Shown: one piece after another, positions 23,111 to 34,699 of the stretch | Numbering within the stretch: position 1 is the first letter of the stretch | Layout: every line of letters starts with the position of its first letter | DNA from: Apostichopus japonicus | Lineage: Eukaryota; Echinodermata; Holothuroidea; Aspidochirotida; Stichopodidae | Assembly (NCBI RefSeq): GCF_037975245.1 | Contig: NC_092566.1 | Span: 3,596,001-3,660,000, forward strand | Length of the DNA: 64,000 bases | Reading direction: 5' to 3' | Position numbers and translations under genes: made by a program | Notes under the pieces: generated by a model | Databases searched by the model: none | Seen by the model: the letters and a program-made list of their open reading frames with translations, nothing else | Told to the model about the DNA's origin: nothing

Positions 23111-23230
23111 GCGTCCATCGCCTAGTGGTTAGGGTGTCCGCGTACAGAGCGGCAGACCCGTGGTTCGAATCCCGGTGGAGGCTGAAAGTTTTTTCACTGT
23201 TCTTGATTTTCCAACTCATTACGATTTTCA
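23111..23230 (+). repeat. tRNA-derived SINE with near-intact tRNA-like head
   Basis: The first 73 nt fold as a tRNA. The acceptor pairs 6 of 7 (GCGTCCA with TGGAGGC). The D region is CCTAGTGGTTAGG, the anticodon stem is CCGC/GCGG with loop GTACAGA, and the B box is GGTTCGAATCC. The body GAAAGTTTTTTCACTGTTCT and tail match the 13123 copy. It is a SINE and not a functional tRNA, since the body continues and copies recur beside (TA)n. Confidence 0.8.
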
Positions 23231-23234
23231 TATA

Positions 23235-23244
23235 TTCATATATA

Positions 23245-23296
<52 letters not shown>
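23235..23296. repeat. (TA)n microsatellite following SINE tail
   Basis: TA run starting where the SINE 3' tail ends. Confidence 0.95.
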
Positions 23297-23298
<2 letters not shown>

Positions 23299-23318
23299 TG
23301 TTTAAACTGACTTTGAGG

Positions 23319-23682
23319 CAGTGGCGTAGGAAAGTACTTTTGAGTGGGGGGGCTGAAGACTGATGGCCGGCCTGGGGGAGGGGTCTAAGGGGAGGGGGTG
23401 TCCCCCTCCCCTTTGGATTTTTTTTGCATTTCCAGGTAGCCTTAGATGCAGTTTGGTGCAATATAGCACACTTCAACACCCATTCCATTTTGTAAACTTA
23501 ATTTTGTATTTTCACCTGGCCTTAGATGCAATTTGGTGCTCCAAATGAGATTTTTTTCTCATTTGAAAATGAAAAAGGGGTTTTCTGACTTGCGAAGCGG
23601 GGGGGCGGAATGATACTTCCGCCCCTCCACATTTTTCACTGGGGGGCTGGCGCCCCCCAGCCCCCCGGTTCCTACGCCCTTG
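23319..23682. mobile_element. hAT-like MITE (364 bp) with 8-bp target duplication
   Basis: Left end CAGTGGCGTAGGAA; the right end, reverse-complemented, is CAAGGGCGTAGGAACC. The exact 8-bp duplication CTTTGAGG lies at 23311-23318 and 23683-23690. The interior is G/C-homopolymer rich with a direct repeat of CCTTAGATGCARTTTGGTGC. Non-coding. Confidence 0.82.
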
Positions 23683-23690
23683 CTTTGAGG

Positions 23691-24820
23691 TATAAACTAC
23701 CAATGCTTTACTCCGTGGTCGAAGGAAGGCACATGATGGGTACGCAATTCTGTTCTTATCCTTTTCAAACTTTAACCTTCTCAGCTGCGAAAAACTAGTT
23801 TGAGTTGTTGTTAGTGCAAACAGGGAGTTGTTGTGCAAACATGGGAATGTACAATACAACAAACCCCACATGCACCGCTGTGATAAGGCCAACCTCTTTT
23901 ATAACTCACAGATGCGACGAAGCATTCAAGTGTGTTCAGAGAGTTGGATGTTATAACAACTCACTGGTTTAAAGACCTTCCAACTGTGTTCATGACATGG
24001 TCTGTGTACAGATATCAGTCATTCGGTGTATGAGCTACCGGGGAGTCCATTTTGGATAGACGGTTTAGTTTGGAAGTTGGCTGAAACTTTTAACATTGTG
24101 CGATCTTCGGGGTGTATCTCAGTGACACGTTCGGTTTGCTCCTCGTACCAAACCACAACACACGTTTTCTTCGTGACGCAGAGGCTCGGTAAGTAATGGT
24201 ACATTGGTACTGTGTATGTATGTGTGTGTGTGGGGGGGGGGTGCGGTGCGGTGGGTGCGTGTGTGTGTGTGTGTGTTAAGAAACTAACGCATGACGTTCT
24301 TTCCAATCTTTATCAAGTACTGAAGGCTGTGTAGGTGTTGGATACCATAAATAATCGCCCCGTTGACTTACACACTAAATCAATCACTTGTCTATGCCAC
24401 TAGACTGCATAGATAGAAGCATGGAGGTAAAAACAGATAGAATTATATTCAACGTCCACTTGATAGGTGATCATACTTGGACAAGCATAGCATTTATCAA
24501 ATTTAAACCACCCTGACCGTTAAGATTTTTAACCAGATGAGATAATTAACCAGAGGGATAATTACTTTCGATGATGGGCGTTCTACATCAGTATAGCCTA
24601 TACTAAGACAGTAACACTGCAGTTACGCCTAACAGCTTACGTACATTACAGCGCTGTAGTTAGTTACACATGGCGTACCGTTATTCTAACTAGCAGATAT
24701 CGTGTTCACCCGAAATAGGTAATAATGTTGATATTTACCACACAATTTCCCGGCCCCTGACCACCACAAGTTAAATCCGTGCCCTGCCTCCATGCAATCT
24801 GTGTTATTTACTTTTCAAAG
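23691..24820. other. Intergenic region upstream of the sulfotransferase-like gene
   Basis: Contains a GT/G-rich simple repeat near 24215-24275. No gene or clear promoter motif seen. Confidence 0.4.
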
Positions 24821-27287
24821 ATGGCTTCCAGTAAAGACGGAAAAGTTCCTGGCCTCGAGAGTGCTACTGCAGGTGACGTCATCGACGCACCAGTAAGGGT
24901 ATTCTTATGGATGGTACCGCGTACGTGCAGTACTGTCATAACCAAATGTATGTCCTTTGTAGACGACTGTGTGGTCTGGATGGAACCATATTGCATGTGT
25001 CACCTTAATGAAACCGAATTCAATCCAGAATTCAAGAAAGATGATCCGGATATGATGAAATACAATGAGCGAAGGGCAACACTCATGCAGTCCGGAGAAA
25101 TTCAACAACTATTGGCCCAAATCCAACAAAAAGCCGCCCTTCTACCGAATCTTAATGACCAAACTAACTTTACGTGAGTGCGAAATAAATATATCTAAGA
25201 ATCTATGAACGTTGTTATAATATACATCCATGTCGAAATTAATTTCTCACGTGTCACCTCAAAAGTTTTGAAAAATATCTTCATTGTTCAATCACCCTGG
25301 CGACAGGGCAAGGACCTGCGGCATTGTGGTTGTTAAGTGTTTCCTTTTTTTTCTTCATTAAGTTTCATATGCGTTTTTAACACAAAATAGGGCTCGTCTT
25401 TCTTAAAGAGAGACACTTTAAGATGGGCGTTGTGGTCAAGTGGTTAAGGCGGTGGACTTGTGATCTAAGGATTACAGGTTCGAGCCCTGGCCAGATCAGT
25501 ACGTTGTGTCCTTGGGCAAGGCGCTTTATCTTCATTGCCTCTCTTCACCCAGGTGTATAAATGGGCACTTGCGAGGTAACTTGTAAATATAGTTGTTTGC
25601 GCCGGTTTGTGGCTGCACCCTATGGGAAGTCCCCCGGGGGACACGTGGTTGTGGTGCACTATGGTGCCCCAGAAGAGATTGATTGAATTGTGCACACTTT
25701 GGTGTGTAGGTGTGACAAGTTACCAATGACCAGGGTTAAGTTGTAAAGTCGCGTGAGAGGGCCTTGGCCCTGAACAAGACTGTAAACCTGAAAATTAAAA
25801 TTAAATTAAAATTAGATGGACTGACACACTTCCATACCTAAGAAACAGAATAAGCCATTAATAAATGGAGATTGAGATCTTCTTCTGCGTCACGTTTATG
25901 CCATGGTACGCCCTGTGGGACGAATATATACGCGTCTATATACGCGTATATAACTACGCGTCTATCGCGTCTATCAGCCAATCAGAAGGCCGATTTATAA
26001 ATCAGTTTATTAAACGGTTAGTGTATATACTCGAATTTATACGTGTATAGATTCCTGCTAATGTGATTGCCTGATTTAACACGTGTTATATTCGAATAAA
26101 TACGCGTATGTATTCGGTTTAACATAACCATATAAATCGGCCTTCCGATTGACTGGTAATATATACGTCTATACATTCGATTTAATAGTTCATACGCGTA
26201 TATAGTTAATACGCGTATATAAATTGGTATATTTGTCCCACAGGGCCTATACCATACACGCTCGTTTCTACATTTTACTTGATTTCTTGCGGTAGGCAAA
26301 GCTTAGCAAGTGGATCAACTTAAAAGAGTTCAAGCAGCCTTTATAGCTTCTAATGGAGGTCCAATGTATATTAAGCCACAAGAGATGAAAGACTGATAAT
26401 AAGCTTGTAATTATCATAACTTGAGAACCAGACCACCACTGTTACTCGTGGATATCAAAGGTCATTTGAGGAATATTTTGTATACAGTGCTATCTTCGGC
26501 CTCATATAAAACTTGGAAAGGAATCACTAGTTTTCTTTTCCTTCCTTCCTTCCTTCCTCTTCTTCTTCTTTCTTCTTCTTCTTCTTCTTCTTTTTCTTCT
26601 TCTATACTCTCTCTTTAATTTTGCAGTCACTCGTGGGTTCAGGAGCAACTATCTCAAGATGAACCGAGTAAAAAGGTCATCTTTGTGAAAGATGAAACAT
26701 TTGCAATCGTTTCCCGAGAAGAATTTCTCCCAAAAGTTCCATTTCGTCACACTTTTCTTATACGTCATCCACGTGAAGTATTTGTTTCCTATCGTAAGAT
26801 GGTCGCCGAAACGGGCAACTTTGGGTTAATTAAGGAGGAAGATTGTGACCCAGTCAGGGATGGCCCAACATTACCAGCAAAAGAATTCTACAAAACCCAG
26901 CTGGACATGCTCAATTACGTCACGAAAAATATCGAGCCTAACCCGATCGTCATCGACGCCCACGACTTCCTTAGCAACCCAAAGGCGATGCTCTCGAAAT
27001 ATTTCGAAATGCTGGAAATCCCGTTCAAAGATTCATTTCTTAGTTGGGAAGGGGATATGAGTCACGTGGAAACGAAATTTAGAGGGTCACCGATGGGTGT
27101 TGTAGCCGTTGCAGAGAAAGATACCCTGAAGAAAGCTTTTACCTCCACTAGCTTCAAACCGCCGAAATATCCTAGAGGTGTTGTTGCTGATGATGTCAAA
27201 TTTACACCAGAATTGGAGAAGTTAATTGAAGACGCAATGCCGTATTACGAAGAAATGTTTTCGAAACGGCTGGTGTTGGAAGACTAA
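24821..27287 (+). CDS. Sulfotransferase-like P-loop protein, two exons, 337 aa
   Basis: Exons 24821-25173 and 26627-27287 (donor GTGAGT, acceptor TTTTGCAG, phase 2) give a complete frame ending at TAA 27285-27287. The start is ATG 24821 in a good context (AAGATGG); no earlier in-frame ATG exists. Residues 27-40 (VFLWMVPRTCSTVI) fit the 5'-phosphosulfate loop (PRT-ST) of the sulfotransferase fold. IRHPREVFVSYRK (163-175) fits the 3'-phosphate-binding R-P---S region. No signal peptide or membrane segment, so probably cytosolic. Invertebrate homologues are, from memory, often loosely annotated as sulfotransferase or branched-chain aminotransferase-like; the substrate is unknown. The intron holds a SINE and a fold-back element. 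Confidence 0.85.
25425..25815 (+). repeat. Full-length tRNA-derived SINE (about 390 bp)
   Basis: Ser/Leu-like tRNA head with an A-box region (GTGGTCAAGTGGTTAAGGC) and B box (GGTTCGAGCC). Then comes the body shared with the 12576-12846 SINE (GTCCTTGGGCAAGGCGCTTT and TCTCTTCACCCAGGTGTATA). It ends in an AAATT-type tail. It lies in the sulfotransferase-like intron in sense orientation. Confidence 0.82.
25903..26255. mobile_element. Fold-back element B (353 bp)
   Basis: Left end ATGGTACGCCCTGTGGGACG; right end reverse-complemented ATGGTATAGGCCCTGTGGGA. The interior has TATACGCGTATA palindromes and an inner inverted repeat (25975-26005 against 26126-26158, core AGGCCGATTTATA). It shares GTGGGACAAA ends and ATTGGCT-ATAATATATACG sequence with element A. 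No clear target duplication. In the sulfotransferase-like intron. Confidence 0.75.
26539..26602. repeat. CTT/CCTT pyrimidine microsatellite before the 3' splice site
   Basis: Runs of CCTT and CTT ending about 25 bp upstream of the TTTTGCAG acceptor, so it doubles as an extended polypyrimidine tract. Confidence 0.85.
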
Positions 27288-30200
27288 CTGTAATAGTAAC
27301 ATGCTGTGTATCAAGCAATGTTGCAATTGTTCAGCATTTTAACAAAACCAGAGCTGGGTCTATGTTCAAAATATATTTCATAATAATTAGTGGCATCAAG
27401 TTAGTAATATATATATATCAACGGCAACAATATAGTTATAGAGTGACGAGGATAGCGAACAATTTTAATGTTTTCTTCTGATCTAGTTTAATTCGTGCAT
27501 AAATACCCTTTCTTAGATCAATATGGAATTACCATTAACGGTGTTTGGATAATTCAATCAATTCGCTTACATGCAGCTTGAACCAAAAATCATGGAAATA
27601 CTATTAAGTACAGCATTACTAAGTTCAGTTTCTGGAAACTGGGAGTACGGACGATGGGAGTACGGTTGGTCCACTCATTCTGTGTGTGATAGACATAATG
27701 TCTGTAGAAAGAACTTCCCGGAAAATTAAAGCATTTTGTAATTCACATATAGCCGGTACCTCCCGTTGGATTCACAATCCTGAGTGTTGATGGCATAGGC
27801 CTATACTGGTACACATGCATGGGATTGGCATTGTTTTCCCCCTATAGTGATCTTACTTTTGATTCATTACATAGATGAATGGTACAAGCTTTTCTTTACG
27901 TTACACGTAATAAATGTCTACGTAATCAAACATGGGAGTGGATTGAAGCAATACTCGTTTCTCAATAGTCTTATTTCCTGTGTGTCTTTCTATTCAAATG
28001 AATGGGGTTTACATAATTCTTTTCGTTGTTGTTAATTTGATCGCTACTGCGTTCACGTAAGGATTTAAATTTGTTTTCATGCCACTTGCCCTCTTCTGAT
28101 AGTAGATCGTAAACTCGGTAAAGGTATACGCTTTTTGAAGTGGTGTTTGTATAAAGGGGTTATCTCGGTCCCAGGGATTTCTATATCCAGAGAGTGTAAG
28201 TACCTCGCACCAATGGTCTTTGTCAATGGTCTTTTTACCTTGGTAGGCTTCGTTCAATTCAATTCTTATTTAAGCTACATCGTGAGAAGTCTTTTCAGAG
28301 TTAGGAGTGGATTGGTTCGCAAACCTCATGGACACGTACATTTGTCGAACCACAATTAATTGCTCCATTGACTTCCACACTAAACTCGTCACTTTTCAAG
28401 GCCGCTAGAGCATATCAGAGAAGTTTCCAATCATTGACGAACACGTAAGAAATCTATTTGAAAGCCCCTTCGTACACAAGATATCTCAAAAACAGAATTT
28501 TGGTTGACCATTTTCAAATGTTACACAACATTTATAGTATATCGTTGTTTCTCCGTTATATGACACCACATCTCTCAAAGAGTGAATTTCCAGTCTGTGG
28601 GAATTACTGAGTGTAGGGGTAAGAGGAACAACCGGCTCGAGCTGTACAGTACACATCTCGTTGCAGTGGCGGGAGTCCATGGGATCCCCTTCCCCACCCC
28701 ACCCCATCATAATTATTTCTTCCCAGTCGGCTCCGGTAAAATAAAACTGAAACCCCTGTGCCAATTATAACTTTGCCTGTGATGTGCACACATATATATG
28801 CAAATAGTTCTTTAATTACCATCCACATTCTCTACCCCCACCCCCCTACACCGTAGTGGAAATTCTGGTGACATCACTGTCTCGTTGTACATGAATGCCC
28901 TTGGGCGGGGGACCAAAGTTAATGGACCAAATAATATATGTCAAGCACTGACAGTTTTTTATAAAATAAAATAAAAGTTGACAGGCAAAGTGCGTTGTTA
29001 CCATGCAATACACACAAATGATGTAGCTCTTGATGGGAATAAGTGCGTTACTGGTAATGATATCAATTTTTTTTTTCTATCCATAATTTTCATACGACAA
29101 AATTCGGGGTATAACCAAGTTGATTACAACAAAGGAAAATCCATCACATTTCAATAGACCCAACACATCGAATTTCTGATACAGAAAGTCAGCACTCTAG
29201 AGCGAGCCCGTAGCCAGTCACTCAGGGTTCTCTTTTTTTTTGGGGGGGGGGGTCTTATGTATGTGCGGGGATTGGGGTGGGTGGGCATTTGCACGGATAA
29301 GCCTTACGGTCTGGGAATGTATAGCGGCCTCAGCCAACATTACTTCTCAGGCGCAGGAAATAAACTATTCCGACGAGGAGACTATTTATCAGTATCTCCT
29401 TATAAATGAAATTATGACAACACGTAAAGAAATAATATTTCACTGCGTAGCTATAATTAATATGAAGAAGTAACAATTGCACAAAATAAACTAATTACTG
29501 ACCAGATTATTGTTGTTGGCTCCATTTAAATTGGTCAGATGTATTGGATAATGTAACGATCAAAGCACTTTGCTTTCTAAAACATGTGAACGGATAGGCA
29601 AATGAACCCAAAAAATAAATCGCGGCACCAAATATATACGGACTTATTTTCGACGATTTTCTAAAACAACCAAGTCACCGAGATTTCTTTTTGAATGCGT
29701 TGATTACTCACTCGACAGCGGAGAGTCTATATTTTTCTTCTTTTTCAAATGAAAATCAGGACTAAGCTAATGCGTCATGTATCGTCTGAATGGCGCCAAA
29801 ATACGGACGACAGTAATCCCTAGTATTTACAGGCTAGTGTACCTTTCTTTTTCACAAAGCTATTTTCCCGTATTTATTTGCTGTACTGTCGAGAGAGCGC
29901 CCGCGGAAAACGCTTTAAATTGATACTAGTTTGTATCACACAGTCACAGTCCAGATGCAAAGGGACTGGGGTTGAGAGCGGATCAGTCGTTCGGTAGTTT
30001 GGTTTTCGTTCCCAGGCGAAAAGTTTGTATCGGACAGATCCTCGTGGATGTAAAATACAGTGGGCAAGCACATTCGTGGTAGGCAGAAACGGACTCTGAG
30101 CCGGGCATGTATACAGTTTGCACGCGAGAAAAAGAGTATTACAAACGACTTGACCAAGACTACACTGTAAAAAAAAATCGTTAACGTTTGTCTTGATTTG

Positions 30201-31690
30201 GATTATTGTTTACAGAGGGAGAGGATTTTTCTTAGTTTAGATCACAATTCGATTATTCTAAAACCAACATCGAGTGCAAGGTTTGCCCTTATTTACGGGT
30301 AAGAAAGGAAAACTTTAGCTGGTTGAACGAAAATCTATCAGAACGCTTTTCTATTACTGAATATACGGATAAACGTTTTACCATATTATCCGGAAAGTTA
30401 CTGTTACTCTGTCCAACAGGTAATGTTTATCTCTGCAAGCTTTTTTGGTGTTGACAAAAGCGCACATACGATTAATGTTAACACACGTTAGAATACGTAA
30501 ACCCGGTTTTCGTTAACCCATCGATCGCGACATACACGCCAACGGCCACATTCGAACCAAACTTGGTTACCAACGAGGTAAATTTCTTGAATTTTAAACA
30601 GTTTGCACCCATCAAATCAAGTATCTTAGCTCTTTCATGATACAGTAGGATATACTCAACAAAAGGGAATCGCATTTCTTTCAAAGTTTTTGATAAATTC
30701 AGTATTTTCGTGGTAGACTTCGTCACGTCGGGTTCGCTGATGCGGTGGAGATGGTTAGGCTTGCAGGAGCGTACAGCATCTGTAGTATCTTAGCCCGTAT
30801 ACTAACCCCTATGTTATTTGTTAGGATATATGCTACACAATGAAACGCGTATACTGTAGCTAGCTTACTACGATGAGAGTATTGTAATACAATTACAAAC
30901 GTTAGGCTTATCTATTCCTAAAATAAAGCAGGCCTAAGTGTAGCCTTTATAGTTTAATATCACCTTAGAGTAAACACATACTCCCTCTTAGTTTTGGTGT
31001 TATATGGTTAGACTTTTGTAAACAAAAGGTAATTGTGCATATATAACTAGGTCAAAAAATGTACAAAGAAAGCAGGTCCTCCTGTTTTAAAAATTTAGAA
31101 AATGTGGATGGAGGCTTAAAAGTAAATAACGCTTAGGCTTACAACTTTGGGGTTCCTTGCTGCTGAAAGCAAAAGTTAACGATGCATTCAGATTTATGTG
31201 TGTTTGGATGCATGTATATGTACCCTTGTAGCTAAGGGTCAGGATTACTCAACTAGGGAATGCGCGATGTTCATCACATTCACTATGTAGATGCATTATG
31301 TTTAGTGAGTGCAAGAACATTATTGTTTTGGTAGTTATATCATGAATATTAATGAGGTCACTGGGTCAAACCTGAAAACTATACATTTTGTTAGCCTACT
31401 CGAAAACCACAGTTCCCATTCTAGTGTAAGTTGGTATCGTGTAGTTAAGTAAAAACGTTAATGTGTTGATGTCTGTTAAATTTGATATATTAGCATATTA
31501 ATGAGGGGGTGTGGCTTCATATAATTTTGTAACAATAAGCAATAACTTGATAGGGGAATGCTGATGTTTATCATAGAATTGACTTTCTGCTGGTATTTCA
31601 TGAGGTGTCAGTTTGCCAAGGTATATTTCAAAATTTGGTGTTTTATTTTGTTTCCCAAAACAGGTGTTGGAGCTAAAACTATCACCACTT
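27288..31690. other. Intergenic region, 4.4 kb
   Basis: No convincing gene. Short unrecognised open frames occur on the minus strand at 28009-28257 and 30478-30790. A segment at 29960-30035 is repeated at 57225-57295. The word CTACACTGTAAAAAAAAATC (about 30162) recurs inverted near 37190-37211, so both may be ends of a dispersed repeat. Confidence 0.45.
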
Positions 31691-31715
31691 TGTGTTATCA
31701 ACATTACCCACCACC

Positions 31716-34377
31716 ATGAAAATTCTTGTTGAGTATGGTCATTCTAGGAAAGTAATTGAACTAGAAAATGAAGATACACTGTTCACTGAGTCATTATGCA
31801 ATGCTCTCTGCATAATGATGAGTGTTCCATTTTCATCAGAAGAAACATTTTTCCAGTACTTTGATGAGGATTTTAAGTCATGGGTTGACCTTGAGCTTGG
31901 AACCAAAATTTTAGACAAGAGCAAGATTAAACTTAGCACTCTTCAACCTTTAGAGCCCTTGATAGGAACTGACAAACTCAATTTTAATTGTTCTGCAACT
32001 AGTGCATCTAGTTCTTGTGTGTCTGATGATGAGAGTGATAGAGCTTCCATTGAGCTTACAGTTGGATCACTTGATTTGGAATAGATATGACTCCACCAGA
32101 ACTTTGTGCAGGTGTGATTGAAGATGTTCCAAATACCAAACAAGAGACCACTGAAGAATCAAACAAAATGATTAGTGTAACTGAAAAAGCTGGCAGTTCT
32201 GATGATAATAGTTGGGATATTCAGTTACTTTGTATCAAGTTTAGCATGACTTTGCAGAACAAGCTTGAAAATGAAGAACAACTACAGTGGGCCCAAAAAC
32301 ATGAACTACTCAATCATCTTGGAGACTTTCTGTACAAAAAAAAACAAGTACCCAAATATGCACATGAAAAGGAGAATAGCTAAACAGCTAATAACAAAAT
32401 ATCCTTACTTAAGGGAGCGCATTGGCTCAGGTTATGATACTTGGACTGCGGCCCTTAACAATAAATTGAAATCACTGAGGATGAAAGATTCAAGTCTCTC
32501 ATTAAAAAATGCGCCTCTTAAAAGAAAAGAGAGCATTCTACAAAAGGATGTTTTCAAGAGGCCCTGCAAAGGGGAATTAAATTTCCTGCCAGTGATACCA
32601 TCCACTGAAGATGATACCTCTCTGAAAAGACATAAAGAAACCATGAAAAAGGAGATGTCTAAGAAACGGGCCAAAAACTTGATTTTGATCGAGAAACTTA
32701 TGGATAAAACATATCCACAACGAAGGGCATATTTAACCAATAAACCACTTGTTAAAGACTTACTTCAAGAGTATCCTGCTCTTCTGCTAACAGAAGAAAT
32801 TAGCAATGAGATGACTCGTTTGGTGAACATTGATTGTACCAAGAAAGTATCAAAGTTTCCTAGATTGGCCAAAAGTATCACCTTACTGGGAAGATGCTAC
32901 CTGAAGAGTGTCAAGAGTGGTCCTAAACATGACAAGATCAAAGAAATTCTACACAGGTGTGACAGGTAAGTCTTCAACTTGAATTTCAGTCAGTTTAATC
33001 TCTACCAGTGTTGTAGACCTAACAGGAGGCTTGGGTGTTTAGCCTTATGCCCCCTTCAAAAGCTTTACGCTCCCAACGATCCCCACTCCAGTGTGGACAG
33101 ACTATACCTGCCACAGACCCCAAGAAATCGTTCAAAGGTAAATAAATAGGAATGCGTAATAGAGTGTTCTTTTGCGTTCATTTTTATCTTCTAAATCACA
33201 AACAGATCTTAGACTAGTACCTTTCAAAAAACCTATCATCCCTTACATGAAATATTAGTCCCCTAAGGGTGCAAAAATGTCCTTTTTTGTTGCGATTGAG
33301 GAAATCCAAAACGTTACAAAGGCAAAGACCACATTTCTTTATTTCATGTGCCAACCTGCTGCTATGTTCATTGCATGTACTTATGTTATTTTTTACCCTT
33401 CTTAAAATCATGAATCGTGTATCAAACGTAAAACTATGCATGATGCAAACTATCATATTGTGTTCTTCACCATTGTTATTATTCCAGGAATATTAGAAGC
33501 TCTGAGGTAGACAGAAGAGAGGAACAGAATAAAGCAGGATTACAGTTGCTACCATTGCTGCTACGGGAAAATGAAGAAGACTTCCTTTCCTACACAAATG
33601 TAAGATCAAAGTTGGAAAAGAATATTTGTGATCATGGCATGTTTGGTATCACCTGTTTCATGTTCTGAGTAAAATAGCATATCTTATGCAGGTGTAGATT
33701 CAGGGTGGGATTAACCATCCGAAGCCCCTTCCACCTTCACAATATACTTATTGCATCCATTGTAGTCAACTCCTCAATGACTTAAAGCGTTTGTGTGTTA
33801 ATCATAACCTTTCTTGCATATTTCTTTATTTATAGTCTTCCAGCATGACAACAAGAACTACATCCCATTTTATGATTAAAGTTTAGTTGCTTGTATATCC
33901 TCTTACTATGGGCAAAACGTACCATAGAAGCACCAAGTCATATAGGGATGGGCACATATGGGGTATGGGAAGGATAATTGTCCAAGCATGGACCAAGTGT
34001 AATGCACTGCAAAGAGAAAGATATGTCTTATCCTGTCATTATAAACCTGTTGCATTATGACATTTTGTATGTATTGTTTTTATTCATTTCAGACTTCAAA
34101 CGAATTTCAAAAGATTGCAGAGTCAGTGTCAACCCCAACAGTTATAATCAGTGAAAGTACATGTGCCATTGCTGCTGAGTCCCAAGTGCTCAAGGAAGGT
34201 GATTCTGTGGACAGTCTCATTCATCTCATCAGTATGTTTTATTGTGTCAATATTGAATACCCGAGATCATGTAACTGTACATTGACATATGTACAAAAGG
34301 AGATTTTTGAAATCACTGACAATAAAAAGGTACCAGCTAAGTTGATAACCTTTGTAACAAAAGTCGCTAGCCAATAG
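31716..34377 (+). CDS. SAMD3-like uncharacterised family protein, with two frame breaks
   Basis: Starts at ATG 31716 in a CACCATGA context. Parts: 31716-32081; 32087 to about 32345 in another frame; about 32345-32965 back in the first frame; then exons 33488-33599 and 34093-34377 (GT-AG, phases agree). The first part (KILVEYGHSRKVIELENEDT) looks like a ubiquitin/PB1-type fold. The middle has AKQLITKYPYLRERIGSGYD then WTAALNNKLKS, and LMDKTYPQRRAYL. The end has LQLLPLLLRENEEDF and YVQKEIFEI. This order matches, from memory, multi-copy fish and invertebrate proteins named sterile alpha motif domain-containing protein 3-like; function unknown. One frame break coincides with a nine-A run near 32336-32344. 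The other, near 32075-32084, could be a short intron. Sequencing error or pseudogene are both possible. Confidence 0.7.
33488..33599 (+). CDS. SAMD3-like gene, internal exon
   Basis: Acceptor ATTCCAG, donor GTAAGA. It encodes NIRSSEVDRREEQNKAGLQL then LPLLLRENEEDFLSYTN; phase 2 in, phase 0 out, consistent with its neighbours. Confidence 0.75.
34093..34377 (+). CDS. SAMD3-like gene, last coding exon
   Basis: Acceptor CATTTCAG. It encodes TSNEFQKIAESVSTPTVIIS then the conserved C-terminal block with LISMFYCVNIEYPRSCNCTL and YVQKEIFEI, ending at TAG 34375-34377. Confidence 0.75.
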   Translation, partial: TSNEFQKIAESVSTPTVIISESTCAIAAESQVLKEGDSVDSLIHLISMFYCVNIEYPRSCNCTLTYVQKEIFEITDNKKVPAKLITFVTKVASQ

Positions 34378-34699
34378 ATGATTAACCCCAAGCGGTCTCA
34401 CATGGACATGCAACATTAAGCGAATCCAGCACAGCTACTATACGATAGCAGGAAAGAAAATTAGCATGTAAAAGCGACTATACGAAAGCTTGGAAGCACA
34501 ATCTAACTGCATGTTTGTTTTTAAGATTTGGAATTCTTTGCTAGGCCTGGTGTAGATTCAGCATCGTTCATTAGGTTGGGAGTTACTGATAAAAAAGTAA
34601 TGCATTGAAAAATGTAACTTTAAAACATTTTTTGAGGGGGTGAGAGGGTAGCAAATTTGTATTTTGTTGAAAATATATTCCTCCATGGGAAAAGCCCAA

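Noticed and set aside
23111-23183. Functional tRNA gene
   Set aside because: Cloverleaf is plausible but the acceptor stem has a mismatch and the sequence continues into a repeated SINE body.
28009-28257. 82-codon minus-strand frame
   Set aside because: Composition looks protein-like but no domain, partner exon or start context could be shown.
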